Source: an uncultured Acetatifactor sp.
GTDB lineage: Bacteria; Bacillota; Clostridia; Lachnospirales; Lachnospiraceae
Direction: 5' to 3'
NCBI GenBank assembly: GCA_910585665.1
Contig: CAJUFI010000032.1
Span: forward strand, 1 to 45,570
Length of the DNA: 45,570 nucleotides
In this document: piece after piece, positions 1 through 8,887 of the stretch
How positions within the stretch are numbered: the first letter of the stretch is position 1
Layout of the letters: each line of letters starts with the position of its first letter
Program-made: the position numbers and the translations under genes
Notes under the pieces: generated by a model
The model's input: the letters and a program-made list of their open reading frames with translations, nothing else
Database searches by the model: none
Told to the model about the DNA's origin: nothing

Positions 1-15
1 CTCCTGGCGTTCTCC

Positions 16-48
16 GGGACGTTACTGTTTCCAGTCCCGTAACGTCCC
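16..48 (-). terminator. Hairpin downstream of the aminopeptidase gene
   Basis: A perfect 10-bp inverted repeat (GGGACGTTAC / GTAACGTCCC, 13-nt loop) lies just 3' of the minus-strand aminopeptidase stop codon. It lacks a clear U-tract, so it may be a Rho-independent terminator of weak form or simply an mRNA 3'-end stabilising hairpin. Confidence 0.45.
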
Positions 49-65
49 TTCCAACACTTAGCCCT

Positions 66-1328
66 CTAGGAAACGGCCACACAGCCCTTCCGCATGGTAT
101 CTTCTATCTCCTGTATGGTCCTGGGCGTGATCGCCGAGAGATTCTCGCAGCCGCCTTCCGTCACCAGGCAATTGTCCTCCAGCCGGAACCCGATGCCCCA
201 GTCCTCATGATAGATGCCGATGTCCACGCAGAATATCATCCCCGGCGCGATGCGCTTCGGCCTCTCCACCAGGTCATGGACATCATAGCCCACATGATGG
301 GAGCCGCCGTGCCACATATATTTCCCGATTTCGTCCGCATCCTCCAGCACGCCCATGTCCTTCAGCAGGCCCGCATTGTACCTCCTGGCCTCTTTGTCCA
401 CTTCCTCCATCAGCATGCCGGGCTTAATGATACTGAACATATGGTCGGAGGTCTTCAGTGCGCACTCATACAGAAGCCGCTGTCTTTCGCTGTATTTCCC
501 GTTGCAGGGCCAACCCCTGGACACATCCGTCATCAGGTTGTCGTACCAGGCACCCACATCGTTCAAAATCATATCGCCGTCCTGTGCCTGCCCCTTATAA
601 GCATAATAATGAATGCAGAAATTATTCCTGCCGGCAGAAATGATGGACGGGAACGCCGGCCCCTGGGGCCCGTGCTGCCCCAGCGCATAGTCGAACACAG
701 CCTTATACTGATATTCGTACATCCCCGGCCTGGAAGCCTTCATCATGGCCACGATGCCGTCCCGGGTAATCTTCTCCGCTTCCCTCACCGCCGCTATCTC
801 ACAGGGCTGCTTGATGGTGCGCAGCTTGCGCAGGATAGCGCCGGCATCCTTGATCCGCAGGAACGGATAGTCCACCGCCGCCCTTCTGCAGAGCTGATGG
901 GCCGGCGTATCCCTGTCCCCCGGCTCCGTCCGGTAACAATCCAGATACAGGCGGCCGTAATTCCCCAGCGAAGCCATCCTGTGGAAATCCGCCTCGAACG
1001 CGTCCACGTACGCCACATCCCCAATGCCGGAAAGCTCCGCCGCCTGATCCGGCTTGATCCGTGCCCCCGTCCAGCGCTCCTTCATAGGATCCGGCGGCAG
1101 GATATAAATCCGCTCCCCCGTCCGGCCCTCCGAATCCTTCCAGGCCAGCAGAATGAACTCCTTGCTGTCCAGTCCTGTCAGATACAGGAAATTCCTGTCC
1201 GTATAGAAGGGATACTGCTCATCGTTGGTCTTGCGGACCTCCGTCCCTGAGAACATGACCAACAGCGAATGAGGCTTCATCTGCTGATATGCCTTTGTTC
1301 TGTTGCCCTGGTGAAATTCCTTTTTCAT
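66..1328 (-). CDS. Xaa-Pro aminopeptidase-like M24 metallopeptidase
   Basis: 420 residues. The N-terminal half (about 1-165) fits the AMP_N domain and the C-terminal half (about 175-400) the pita-bread M24 fold, which removes N-terminal residues preceding proline using two metal ions. Ligand positions seen are Asp257, Asp268 (in MTDVSRGWP), His344 (in GGSHHVGYDVHD) and Glu384 (in GFRLEDNCLVT). The spacing Asp257/Asp268 matches E. coli PepP Asp260/Asp271. The fourth ligand, normally Glu in an EPG motif, is Asp369 in CVDIGIY, which could alter metal binding or activity. No signal peptide, so cytoplasmic. The start is preceded by GAGGGA at 8 nt. It is last in a probable lacI-DUF5695-aminopeptidase transcript, 40 nt after the upstream gene; the link of a prolidase-type enzyme to sugar catabolism is unexplained. 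Confidence 0.85.
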   Translation of the reverse strand: MKKEFHQGNRTKAYQQMKPHSLLVMFSGTEVRKTNDEQYPFYTDRNFLYLTGLDSKEFILLAWKDSEGRTGERIYILPPDPMKERWTGARIKPDQAAELSGIGDVAYVDAFEADFHRMASLGNYGRLYLDCYRTEPGDRDTPAHQLCRRAAVDYPFLRIKDAGAILRKLRTIKQPCEIAAVREAEKITRDGIVAMMKASRPGMYEYQYKAVFDYALGQHGPQGPAFPSIISAGRNNFCIHYYAYKGQAQDGDMILNDVGAWYDNLMTDVSRGWPCNGKYSERQRLLYECALKTSDHMFSIIKPGMLMEEVDKEARRYNAGLLKDMGVLEDADEIGKYMWHGGSHHVGYDVHDLVERPKRIAPGMIFCVDIGIYHEDWGIGFRLEDNCLVTEGGCENLSAITPRTIQEIEDTMRKGCVAVS

Positions 1329-1368
1329 TCCTTCATTCCCTCGATTCTGTATAATATTTTTTCATCCC

Positions 1369-4020
1369 TCAGACCCGTTCCAGCCGGAACCGCGCCTCTC
1401 CCTCAGGCACAGGGAGCGCAGCCCACTCCCCGGCCTGAAGGACCACATCTGTCCCCGCCAGCCGATAGTCCCCGAAGTCCTCTATCAGCACCCGCACAGC
1501 CAGGCCCTCCTTTTTCCAAGGGCCGGGGGCCGCTGTCAGCTCTATCCGGCCAAAGTCCCGGCTTATCAGGATGCCGTCCCATTCCCCGTGGGTGCATTCC
1601 GCATGGACGCGCCCTTCTGCCCCGATGTAATGGAAACGCCTCCCCACGCCGTCCCGGCAAACCACGCCCAGGCCGTCCCGCTCTTCCGTCAGGGCTCCGC
1701 CGTAGCAGATCCTGCCGAAGACGGGATCCTCCGCCACCACCGCAGCCGCGCCTCTTAAGCCGCCGCAGAAGCCCAGGTCGATTTCACAGGAATAATACCA
1801 GGGGCCGCCCTTATGGGGCTGGTTCAGCCAGGTCTCCCCGCAGTATAGCGGTTCGAAGCCGCCGCAGGCGCAGCCGTCCTTCTCCTTGCCCGGGAACCAG
1901 TAGCCGTAGCCGCTCTCCTCGTCGCCGCAGTTGAGCAGCGCCCAGCTTCCCAGAACGGAGCCATACGCCAGCCGCAGAAGCCCGTAAGGCTCCTCCGCGT
2001 AATAGCAGGCATAGTCCAGCAGCGAGCTGCCGCCCATCTGGGTCATGTAGCTTAAGGTATAATGCAGGTTGTCCCCCCGGTAGTCGCTGCCGTACCAGAA
2101 GTACGCCGGTTCCAGCACTCCTCTGCAGGCGATATTGCAGGAAGTCTGGTTCTCCATGAACTCTATGGCCTTGTCGAAGGTGATGTCCTGGCCGTACCCG
2201 GGCTGCTTCCACTGAATCCTTGCCAGCTCCGTCCCCCGCGCGGCCAGCACATGGGTGCTCTCAAAGCCTGTGGTGTCGAAGGGATACTCGGAGCCGAAGA
2301 CATCCTTGCACTCCCTGACGAAATATTCCGCCTTGCGGTTCCAGTGCCCTTCCAGCGTCCGGGCTTCCAGCTCCATGCCCTCCTTCCCCAGGGCCCTGAT
2401 GATCTCCGGGATGACCAGTTCATTGTAGAAGCCGGTCTCATAGGCCGTCCACCCCTCCAGCTCCGCCGGGACCGTGAACATGGCCCGGGCCGTTCCGTAG
2501 GCCCTTTTCAGATATTCTTTTGCAGGCAGCCTTGTAGTCACGCCTTCCGCATACGCGGCAACCTCGTACATATTGTAGTATGTCAGCGCGATATGGGAAT
2601 AATCATAGGGCCGCCACAGATGGGTCCTGCCGCCGTTCCCCATGTCCTCGGAGTTCCGCAGCACATGCCAGTCAGGGATGCCGTAGATTCCATAGGGGAA
2701 GGGTTCCTCTGTGGTCTGCTGCAGCCCTCCCCAGACGAAATGCTCGATATAATCGTCCAGGGCATCTATCTGGGCCTGGACGGGAGCAACCGTCTGGACG
2801 GATGACAGGAAAGCCGGTTTGGACAGCCCGGGATCGTCGCAGGTCACTTCGTAGATCCGCCAGCCGCCGATTCTGTCGTAATTATCCGGGCTCAAGATTG
2901 CCCCTGTCTCATTATTATATTCGGCCAGCAGGCCATTGTACCATTTCCCGCTGTCAAGTATCTGCTTCCCGGCGATGAATCCGGCCCTTTTCTCCATCAT
3001 GGTCCGGACGTCCTGGGTGACGAAATAATAGATCTGCATCCATTTTCCGTCATAGGACACCCTGACCGTGTGCTCGCCCAGACGCCGGAAGGTCAGCCGG
3101 AAAATATGGCGTCCTCCCTGGACCTTCAGCTTTTCCGCATCCGCGTCCTCCGTCTCCACCCTGAGATCCCCGGCATCGCTGCGAAGGGCCAGGAGGACAG
3201 GGTGCTCCCTGGGGACGGTATAGCCCGGGATGCTCTCCGCCATGACCTGGCCATGCTTTACCAGCTGTTCCCGGCAGTCCTCATAATCCTTCGCAAAAAG
3301 CACCTTCCCGCGGTAGCGGTAGGCCTCCCCCGGCTCCAGGGTAGCGCTCCTGGGCGGAATCCGCAGCTTCGCGCCCTCCTCTTCCCGCTTTCTGCCGATG
3401 CAGCCGTCCAGGGCGTAGAGGAGCACCGTGCCCTTCTCCTCCGCCGCTTCCCGCTCTTTGGCCGGATTCACGGGCTCCTTCTCATAATGTACCCACTGGC
3501 TGTCCCCGCAGGGGAACACCGCCATGAGCTTCCCCTTTCCGTCACATCGGTAGACAGTGGAATGGGAGCCGTGTCCCGAAATGAAATGATGGCCTATCAT
3601 CTCCCGCCCGGTCTCGCCGCCCCAGGTGAACCGGGAATGGCAGGACAGCCGGAGGGCAAAATCCAGCAGCGTGACAGTAGAAGAAGCCCTGTTTTCCACC
3701 AGAACCTCCTGCTCCAATGTTTCACCCAGGAGATAACGCACTGTCACCTTCAAGTCCTCGCCCACAACGCTTCCTTCGTACGTTACGCTGCGCCCGCGCT
3801 TTCTCGGCACGCTGTCCGCATATTCCACTTCCTGAAGCGGCTGCCATTCTTTCCTCTCTCCCTCTTTTTCCCAAGTCAGGCAGAGATTTCCGAAGCCTTT
3901 CGCTTCTTCCAGATAGGGGACGCTCTCGCTGTCCCCCATCACAGACGCCCCAAGCAGGATTCCGTTCTGAATCTGTGCCTTGAAGCGGCTGTTGCAGAAA
4001 TAATACTTTTCTCCTGTCAT
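1369..4020 (-). CDS. Large DUF5695-like protein, probable six-hairpin glycosidase fold
   Basis: 883 residues, no signal peptide or membrane segment. I read it as a DUF5695-type protein: a beta-rich N-terminal half (about 1-330), then a helical, aromatic-rich half (about 340-800) with motifs such as GIYGIPDWHVLRNS and THLWRPYDYSHIALTYYNMY that resemble alpha/alpha-barrel glycoside hydrolases, and a short beta-rich C-terminus. The family assignment is from memory of such sequences and uncertain; catalytic residues cannot be named. The gene starts with AAAGGA just before ATG and sits 43 nt downstream of a LacI regulator and 40 nt upstream of an aminopeptidase-like gene, all co-directional. This supports a role in cytoplasmic breakdown of an oligosaccharide under LacI control, probably alongside the divergent GH127 protein. 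Substrate unknown. Confidence 0.7.
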   Translation of the reverse strand: MTGEKYYFCNSRFKAQIQNGILLGASVMGDSESVPYLEEAKGFGNLCLTWEKEGERKEWQPLQEVEYADSVPRKRGRSVTYEGSVVGEDLKVTVRYLLGETLEQEVLVENRASSTVTLLDFALRLSCHSRFTWGGETGREMIGHHFISGHGSHSTVYRCDGKGKLMAVFPCGDSQWVHYEKEPVNPAKEREAAEEKGTVLLYALDGCIGRKREEEGAKLRIPPRSATLEPGEAYRYRGKVLFAKDYEDCREQLVKHGQVMAESIPGYTVPREHPVLLALRSDAGDLRVETEDADAEKLKVQGGRHIFRLTFRRLGEHTVRVSYDGKWMQIYYFVTQDVRTMMEKRAGFIAGKQILDSGKWYNGLLAEYNNETGAILSPDNYDRIGGWRIYEVTCDDPGLSKPAFLSSVQTVAPVQAQIDALDDYIEHFVWGGLQQTTEEPFPYGIYGIPDWHVLRNSEDMGNGGRTHLWRPYDYSHIALTYYNMYEVAAYAEGVTTRLPAKEYLKRAYGTARAMFTVPAELEGWTAYETGFYNELVIPEIIRALGKEGMELEARTLEGHWNRKAEYFVRECKDVFGSEYPFDTTGFESTHVLAARGTELARIQWKQPGYGQDITFDKAIEFMENQTSCNIACRGVLEPAYFWYGSDYRGDNLHYTLSYMTQMGGSSLLDYACYYAEEPYGLLRLAYGSVLGSWALLNCGDEESGYGYWFPGKEKDGCACGGFEPLYCGETWLNQPHKGGPWYYSCEIDLGFCGGLRGAAAVVAEDPVFGRICYGGALTEERDGLGVVCRDGVGRRFHYIGAEGRVHAECTHGEWDGILISRDFGRIELTAAPGPWKKEGLAVRVLIEDFGDYRLAGTDVVLQAGEWAALPVPEGEARFRLERV

Positions 4021-4063
4021 TTTCCTTTATCCTTTTAATCTTCCGCGCTTTTATCAACAGTCT

Positions 4064-5140
4064 TTACAGACTTGCCAATCCTTGTTCTCCGCCGCCCGGG
4101 TACCGGAACGTGTCCCTCTGGACGATCCGGCAGGGCAGCTCCTCCCTGTGCGCGCACTCGAGGCCCCCATTCATCAAAGCGATGGCCTTCTTCGCCGCCA
4201 GCCTCCCAATCTCTGTCAGCGGGATGTGGACCGAGGTGAGGGCTGGCTCTATAAAATCGCAGAGGTCAATGTCGTCGAAACCCATGAGCACGATATCTTC
4301 CCCTGCCTTAATCCCCGCCTTTTTCAGGTACCGCATGGCCCCCACCGCCATCCAGTCGTTCATGCAGAACAGCGCGGTAGGCCGTTCCTCGTGCTCCGTC
4401 AGCTTACGGCAGGCCGCCTCCCCGGAATCCACGCTCCAATTCCCATAGGCGATCAGCTGCGGATTCAGGACGATTCCTCCGTTCATGAGGGCTGTCTGGT
4501 ATCCCATCAGCCGCTTATAGGCCGGGACGGAGTCTATGGGGCCGCTGATCAGCCCGATTCTCCTGTGCCCGCACCGCACCATGGCGGCCACGGCCTCCTG
4601 GGCGACTTTCTGGTTGTCATTATTGACAGTGTAGTCTTCCTCATTCTTGGTATAGCTGTAGGCATATACCAGCGGGAGCCTGGTCTGGACAAGGCCTGTC
4701 ACGTCCCTGTCGTGCATCCCCACATAGATGACGCCGCCCACTCCCATGTTCTGGAAGATGTCCAGCTTCTCCTGTATCTGGCTGCGGTACTCCGACACCT
4801 TCCTGTAATCCTGAGTCCCGTCATGCCATATCTTCTCCGAGAGATTCAGATCCGCCAAAAAGATGTGGCAGTTCTCCCCGTCCACGGTCTGGTTGATGCC
4901 CTGCACGATATTGTTGACCTGAAAGGTGGCGATGTCTTCCGAAAGGATGCCGATGACATTGCTCTTGCTGGAGCGCAGGGCCCTGGCCGCCAGATTGGGC
5001 TGATAGCCGAGCTCCGCCGCGGTCTCCTGCACTTTCCTGGCCACATCGCTGCTGACCTTGTTCATCCTTTTGTTGATCACATTCGATACGGTCGCCGTGG
5101 AGACACCGGCTTGTTTTGCTACGTCTTTCAAAGTAACCAT
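4064..5140 (-). CDS. LacI-family transcriptional regulator
   Basis: 358 residues. The N-terminal LacI helix-turn-helix is clear (residues 1-55: VTLKDVAKQAGVSTATVSNVIN, then the hinge with NLAARALRSSKSNVIGI), followed by a periplasmic-binding-protein-like sensor domain ending in the typical DDIDLCDFIEPALTSVHIPL segment. It should bind a palindromic operator and release it on binding a sugar. A 20-bp perfect palindrome lies directly upstream of its GGAGG ribosome-binding site, implying autoregulation, and a second operator-like site lies in front of the divergent GH127 gene. First gene of the minus-strand set with the DUF5695-like and aminopeptidase genes. The inducer is not evident; arabino-oligosaccharides are an inference from the GH127 neighbour. 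Confidence 0.95.
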   Translation of the reverse strand: MVTLKDVAKQAGVSTATVSNVINKRMNKVSSDVARKVQETAAELGYQPNLAARALRSSKSNVIGILSEDIATFQVNNIVQGINQTVDGENCHIFLADLNLSEKIWHDGTQDYRKVSEYRSQIQEKLDIFQNMGVGGVIYVGMHDRDVTGLVQTRLPLVYAYSYTKNEEDYTVNNDNQKVAQEAVAAMVRCGHRRIGLISGPIDSVPAYKRLMGYQTALMNGGIVLNPQLIAYGNWSVDSGEAACRKLTEHEERPTALFCMNDWMAVGAMRYLKKAGIKAGEDIVLMGFDDIDLCDFIEPALTSVHIPLTEIGRLAAKKAIALMNGGLECAHREELPCRIVQRDTFRYPGGGEQGLASL

Positions 5141-5155
5141 CTCAGTATCCTCCGT

Positions 5156-5175
5156 GCGATTAAACGTTTAATCGC
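5156..5175. promoter_or_regulatory. LacI-type operator O1 (perfect 20-bp palindrome)
   Basis: GCGATTAAACGTTTAATCGC is a perfect palindrome with the central CG step typical of LacI-family operators. It sits 16 nt upstream of the lacI-type start codon and abuts its ribosome-binding site, so binding there would repress the regulator's own operon. Confidence 0.85.
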
Positions 5176-5297
5176 TTGCGCCCTGTGGCTTTTTTCCACG
5201 ACAATTCTGAATAGCTGCGGATATTTATATGTTTTTTCACCTCATGATCATTATAACCCCATCTGTTTTTGTATGTCAATTCCACATTGTTCACAAG

Positions 5298-5309
5298 TTA
5301 ATCGTTTAA
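5298..5309. promoter_or_regulatory. LacI-type operator O2 (near-palindrome)
   Basis: TTAATCGTTTAA differs from the core of O1 (TTAAACGTTTAA) at one position and is flanked by CACAA and TTGTG-like halves. It lies about 20 bp upstream of the -35 box of the GH127 promoter, and 123 bp from O1, a distance compatible with looping. Confidence 0.7.
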
Positions 5310-5328
5310 GTTTTGTGCATTTTTTATA

Positions 5329-5358
5329 TTGATTTTATACTTTTTACTTTTATATAAT
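5329..5358 (+). promoter_or_regulatory. Sigma-A promoter of the GH127 gene
   Basis: TTGATT, an 18-bp spacer and TATAAT in a very AT-rich stretch, about 110 bp upstream of the GH127 start codon, leaving a leader of about 100 nt. Confidence 0.7.
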
Positions 5359-5467
5359 AATTTTACCTATATTTTTGTATTTATCGCATGCCATCTTGAT
5401 CCTTGCATGCCGTGTCAAAGCGGCGGTTCCGGAAAAAACAGATTCAAGATAAAGGAGGCTTCACATC

Positions 5468-8400
5468 ATGTCATCCACTACACCTACATCCATCCAATCC
5501 CCAACGCCGTCTGCCATGCTGGCCCATTACGACTTCTCCGGGGTCAGCAGCACGATTGTCCCTGACCAGACGGGGAACGGGTTCGCCGGGGTCATCCGGG
5601 GCTGCGACAGGGGCGGCGCGCTCATGGAAGACTATTCCGTCTTCGGACGTGTGCTGCCGGTGCTCCGCCTGACAGGAGGGGCCAACGGCGGATACCTGCA
5701 GCTGCCGGACGGCATCCTGAACGGCGCGGAGGGCGTCACCGTCAGCTTCTACTGCAGAATCGATTCCGCCGCGGAATACAGCAATCTGTTCTCCTTCGGC
5801 ACAGACCGCTGCTTCTATCTGTCCGTGCTGCCGGGAGGCGAGGACGAAGGCCATGTCTATCTCTCCCCCTGTGCCACGGCAGGCGGGCGCAGCCAGGAAG
5901 CCTCGCTCCAGGAATGGAAACCTGTCCCTGTCAGGCAGTGGCTCCATATAACAGTCTCCTTCGGGACAGGGCTTCCCGCCCCTGTCAAATGGTACATAGA
6001 CGGGAAGATTGCCGGGGAATTCCAGCACCGCCGCATGGACGCCGCCGCTCTGGAGGGCGCCACGGATTGTTTCTTTGGCTTCGGCGCTTTCGCCCTGACG
6101 CCTCTGGAGGCTTCCTTTGGTGACATCCGCATCTTTGGCAGCGCCCTGGCGGGCAAGGACGCCGCCTCCTTATTCCATATCGCCCCCGCGGAGCGGCTGC
6201 GCCTGGAGGCTCTGGCCCTGGAGGGCCTTCTGGAAGAGCCTCTGGAAAAGCCCCCCGTCCTGCCCTCCGCAGGGCAATTGGGCTGCGCGGTGTCCTGGAA
6301 GAGCCTGACCCCGGAGAGCATCTCCGATGAGGGACAGTTCCAGCGCCCCCAGGCCGGACAGCCTGCCCTGGAATGCATCCTGGAGGCCGCTCTCTCCTTC
6401 CAGGGGCACAGCCTGGTGCAGTCTTTCCGCCGTCTGGTCCCGCCGCTGCCGGAAGATAGCGAAATCGCCGGAAAGGACGCGGAAGCCGTGACGCTTCCTT
6501 TCCCCGGGCATGTCACGGAGGATCTGGCGCTTCCGCTGGCCGGCGGGGAGGGCTCCTCCTTCCGCTGGGAGAGCAGCTGCCCCGAGCTTATGGACGCACA
6601 GGGGCGGATAGGGAAGCGGCCTGCCGAAAAAGCCGCCTCCCTTACGCTGACCCTCACCGCCTCCTACGGCAGCGCCAGCGTCACCAGGGATTTCCCGGTG
6701 CGGATCCTGCCGGATTCCTGCCGCCCTCTTCCCCGGAGGGAATACGTTGCCGCTGCGCCTTTTGACGGGGAGGGGCCGGTGCTTCAGGCCGAGCCGGTTT
6801 CCAGGGATGACATCCGGCTCTCCGGGCAGAGCATTTTCTATGACAACCAGAACCGGTGCCTGGACTATCTCCAGCTCCTGGACGCAGACAGGATGCTCTA
6901 CAACTTCCGCAGGGCTTTCGGGCTTCCCACAGGCGACGCCATGCCCCTGGGCGGCTGGGAAGAGCCCTCCGGGCTTCTGAGAGGGCATTCCACCGGGCAT
7001 TTCCTGTCGGCGCTGGCCCACGCGTTCGCTTCCACAGGGGATGGCGCCTATAGGGAGAAAGCGGAATATATAATCGGCGAACTGAGAAGCCTGCAGGAGA
7101 CGGCCAAGGGGGATCCCGCAGCGTTCCGGACAGCCTGCACTCCCGCCAACGCGGTGCAGTCCCTCTGGAGCAGGACGCCGGGCAGCTGGGGCAAGGGCTT
7201 TCTAAGCGCCTATTCTCCGGATCAGTTCGCCCTGTTGGAGCAGTTCACGCCCTATGCCACCATCTGGGCTCCCTACTATACTTTGCACAAGATTCTGGCC
7301 GGGCTCATAGACTGCCATCTGCTGCTGCACAACGGCCAGGCGCTCTCCTGCGCCTGCGGGATCGCGGACTGGGTCTACCGCAGGCTCTCCTGCGCTACCC
7401 GGGAACAGCGCAGGGAGATGTGGAAAATGTACATCGCCGGAGAATACGGCGGCATGAATGAGTCCCTGAGCCGGCTGTACGAAATCACCGGGAAGGAAGA
7501 CTATCTGGAGGCGGCGAAAATGTTCGACAATGAAGACCTGTTCCGGGGCTTGGCCCACGGCAGGGACACCATCACGGGCATCCATGCCAATCAGCACATC
7601 CCTCAGATCATCGGCGCCATGGAGGAGTTCCGGGCCACCGGGGACACCCGGTATTACCACCTGGCCAGGAATTTCTGGGAGCTGGTGGTGAACCGGTATA
7701 TGTATTCCATCGGCGGCGTGGGCCGGGGCGAGAACTTCAGAGAGCCGGGGCTCCTGGCGAAGAATATCGAGGGCGACAGGAACTGCGAGACCTGCGCCAC
7801 TTACAATATGCTGAAGCTCACCGGCATGCTGTACCGCTATGCGCCGGAGCACAGCGAATACATGGATTATTATGAGCGGGCCATGGCGAACCATATCGCG
7901 GCCAGCCAGAACCCGGCAGTCCGGAAGGGCGCTCACCACGGCGTCACCTACATGCTCCCCATCGGGCCAGGGGCAAGGAAGCAGTATGGCAATGACTACG
8001 ATGATTTCACCTGCTGCCACGGGACGGGGATGGAGAATCATGTACGGTATACCGAACATATCTATCACCATGGGCCGGAGGATACCCTGTATGTGAACCT
8101 GTATCTGCCATCGGTGTATGACTGGAAGGAGAAGGGGACGCGCCTGGCCATGGAGAGCCCTTTCCCCTCGGAATCCTGCCGCCTGACGGTGCATGTAGAC
8201 GGCAAAGAGCCCGCTGTCCCCCTGCGGCTGAAGCTGCGGATCCCCTACTGGTGCCGGAGCGCTTTCCGGGTGCAGGTCAACGGGGAGGAAATGCCCGCCG
8301 CAAAGGCAGAGGCAAAGTATTATCTGCTGGAGAGAAGTTTCGCGGAGGGGGACTGCGTCACTGTCGCCATGCCCTATTCGCTGCATCTGTGCTATACGGA

Positions 8401-8638
8401 GGATCCTTACGAAGGGTATCCGGCAGCCAGCCTGCTGTATGGCCCGCTGGTGATGACGGCGCTGAGCGGCGGCACGGACTGGATTCGGCTGAACCTTCCC
8501 CCGGTGCCGGAGGACGCTTTCACCGTCTGCTGGGAAGACGGGATGCCGGTGCTCTGGTATGACGACCTGCGCTTCGTGCCCTCTTACGCGGCCCAGAACA
8601 CGGCCTGCCATACCTATTTCCAGATCAACCTGGCATAG
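5468..8638 (+). CDS. LamG / Ig-like / GH127 beta-L-arabinofuranosidase-type enzyme
   Basis: 1056 residues. Domain order: a LamG/concanavalin-like jelly roll (about 15-230), two degenerate bacterial Ig-like modules (about 265-335 and 345-415), then a GH127-type alpha/alpha barrel and C-terminal beta domain (about 440-1050). The zinc/cysteine active site known from GH127 beta-L-arabinofuranosidases is recognisable: Glu774 and Cys776 in NCETCATYN and Cys849-Cys850 in FTCCHGTGMENH, one cysteine of which is the nucleophile in characterised members. Expected role: release of beta-linked L-arabinofuranose or a related furanoside (GH146 is an alternative). No signal peptide despite carbohydrate-binding modules, so probably cytoplasmic. 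Start supported by AAAGGAGG 9 nt upstream. Divergent from the LacI operon with operators between. Confidence 0.88.
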   Translation: MSSTTPTSIQSPTPSAMLAHYDFSGVSSTIVPDQTGNGFAGVIRGCDRGGALMEDYSVFGRVLPVLRLTGGANGGYLQLPDGILNGAEGVTVSFYCRIDSAAEYSNLFSFGTDRCFYLSVLPGGEDEGHVYLSPCATAGGRSQEASLQEWKPVPVRQWLHITVSFGTGLPAPVKWYIDGKIAGEFQHRRMDAAALEGATDCFFGFGAFALTPLEASFGDIRIFGSALAGKDAASLFHIAPAERLRLEALALEGLLEEPLEKPPVLPSAGQLGCAVSWKSLTPESISDEGQFQRPQAGQPALECILEAALSFQGHSLVQSFRRLVPPLPEDSEIAGKDAEAVTLPFPGHVTEDLALPLAGGEGSSFRWESSCPELMDAQGRIGKRPAEKAASLTLTLTASYGSASVTRDFPVRILPDSCRPLPRREYVAAAPFDGEGPVLQAEPVSRDDIRLSGQSIFYDNQNRCLDYLQLLDADRMLYNFRRAFGLPTGDAMPLGGWEEPSGLLRGHSTGHFLSALAHAFASTGDGAYREKAEYIIGELRSLQETAKGDPAAFRTACTPANAVQSLWSRTPGSWGKGFLSAYSPDQFALLEQFTPYATIWAPYYTLHKILAGLIDCHLLLHNGQALSCACGIADWVYRRLSCATREQRREMWKMYIAGEYGGMNESLSRLYEITGKEDYLEAAKMFDNEDLFRGLAHGRDTITGIHANQHIPQIIGAMEEFRATGDTRYYHLARNFWELVVNRYMYSIGGVGRGENFREPGLLAKNIEGDRNCETCATYNMLKLTGMLYRYAPEHSEYMDYYERAMANHIAASQNPAVRKGAHHGVTYMLPIGPGARKQYGNDYDDFTCCHGTGMENHVRYTEHIYHHGPEDTLYVNLYLPSVYDWKEKGTRLAMESPFPSESCRLTVHVDGKEPAVPLRLKLRIPYWCRSAFRVQVNGEEMPAAKAEAKYYLLERSFAEGDCVTVAMPYSLHLCYTEDPYEGYPAASLLYGPLVMTALSGGTDWIRLNLPPVPEDAFTVCWEDGMPVLWYDDLRFVPSYAAQNTACHTYFQINLA

Positions 8639-8719
8639 GGGCCGGGGGCACAAAGAGCCATTGCTCCCTCCTGTCATCCTCCCGCAGGGGATTCCCTCCC
8701 GTCCCTCTGCCTGCTCCGG

Positions 8720-8750
8720 TTTCCGGCCCGCACAGGGAAAAAGCCGGAAA
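8720..8750 (+). terminator. Possible terminator hairpin after GH127
   Basis: A perfect 8-bp inverted repeat, TTTCCGGC / GCCGGAAA with a 15-nt loop, lies 82 nt after the GH127 stop codon. It is followed by TATGTCGTATT rather than a clean T-run, so termination is only a possibility. Confidence 0.35.
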
Positions 8751-8814
8751 TATGTCGTATTCTGGCACATTTTCCCGAGCGTGGAATATCGTATTAGAAA
8801 CGGAAATATATGGC

Positions 8815-8880
8815 GCCGAACTTAGCCCGGCTGAGAGATACCAATCGAAAACGAGAAGCAGTCTCGGCACTTTAAGGAGG
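8815..8880 (+). promoter_or_regulatory. Structured leader with alternative stems before the hemerythrin gene
   Basis: GCTGAGA (8830-8836) can pair with TCTCGGC (8862-8868), ending six bases before the AAGGAGG ribosome-binding site. The 3' arm can alternatively pair with GCCGA at 8815-8819. Two mutually exclusive stems next to a ribosome-binding site suggest, but do not prove, a regulatory leader. Confidence 0.3.
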
Positions 8881-8887
8881 AAGACAT

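Noticed and set aside
4082..5332. 416-codon open frame antisense to the LacI gene
   Set aside because: It overlaps a clear LacI regulator and its operator region, with no domain of its own.
7202..8770. 522-codon open frame antisense to the GH127 gene
   Set aside because: Antisense shadow of a gene with intact catalytic motifs; composition is that of reversed coding sequence.
8795..8822. Possible sigma-28 promoter (TAGA-16-GCCGAACT) upstream of the hemerythrin gene
   Set aside because: Both boxes deviate from consensus and the window contains no motility genes to support it.
8829..8842. GGCTGAGAGATACC, resembling the TPP riboswitch core
   Set aside because: The rest of the TPP aptamer (the ACCTGATCTGG and GCGNAGGGA parts) is missing within the leader, and the gene is not in thiamine metabolism.
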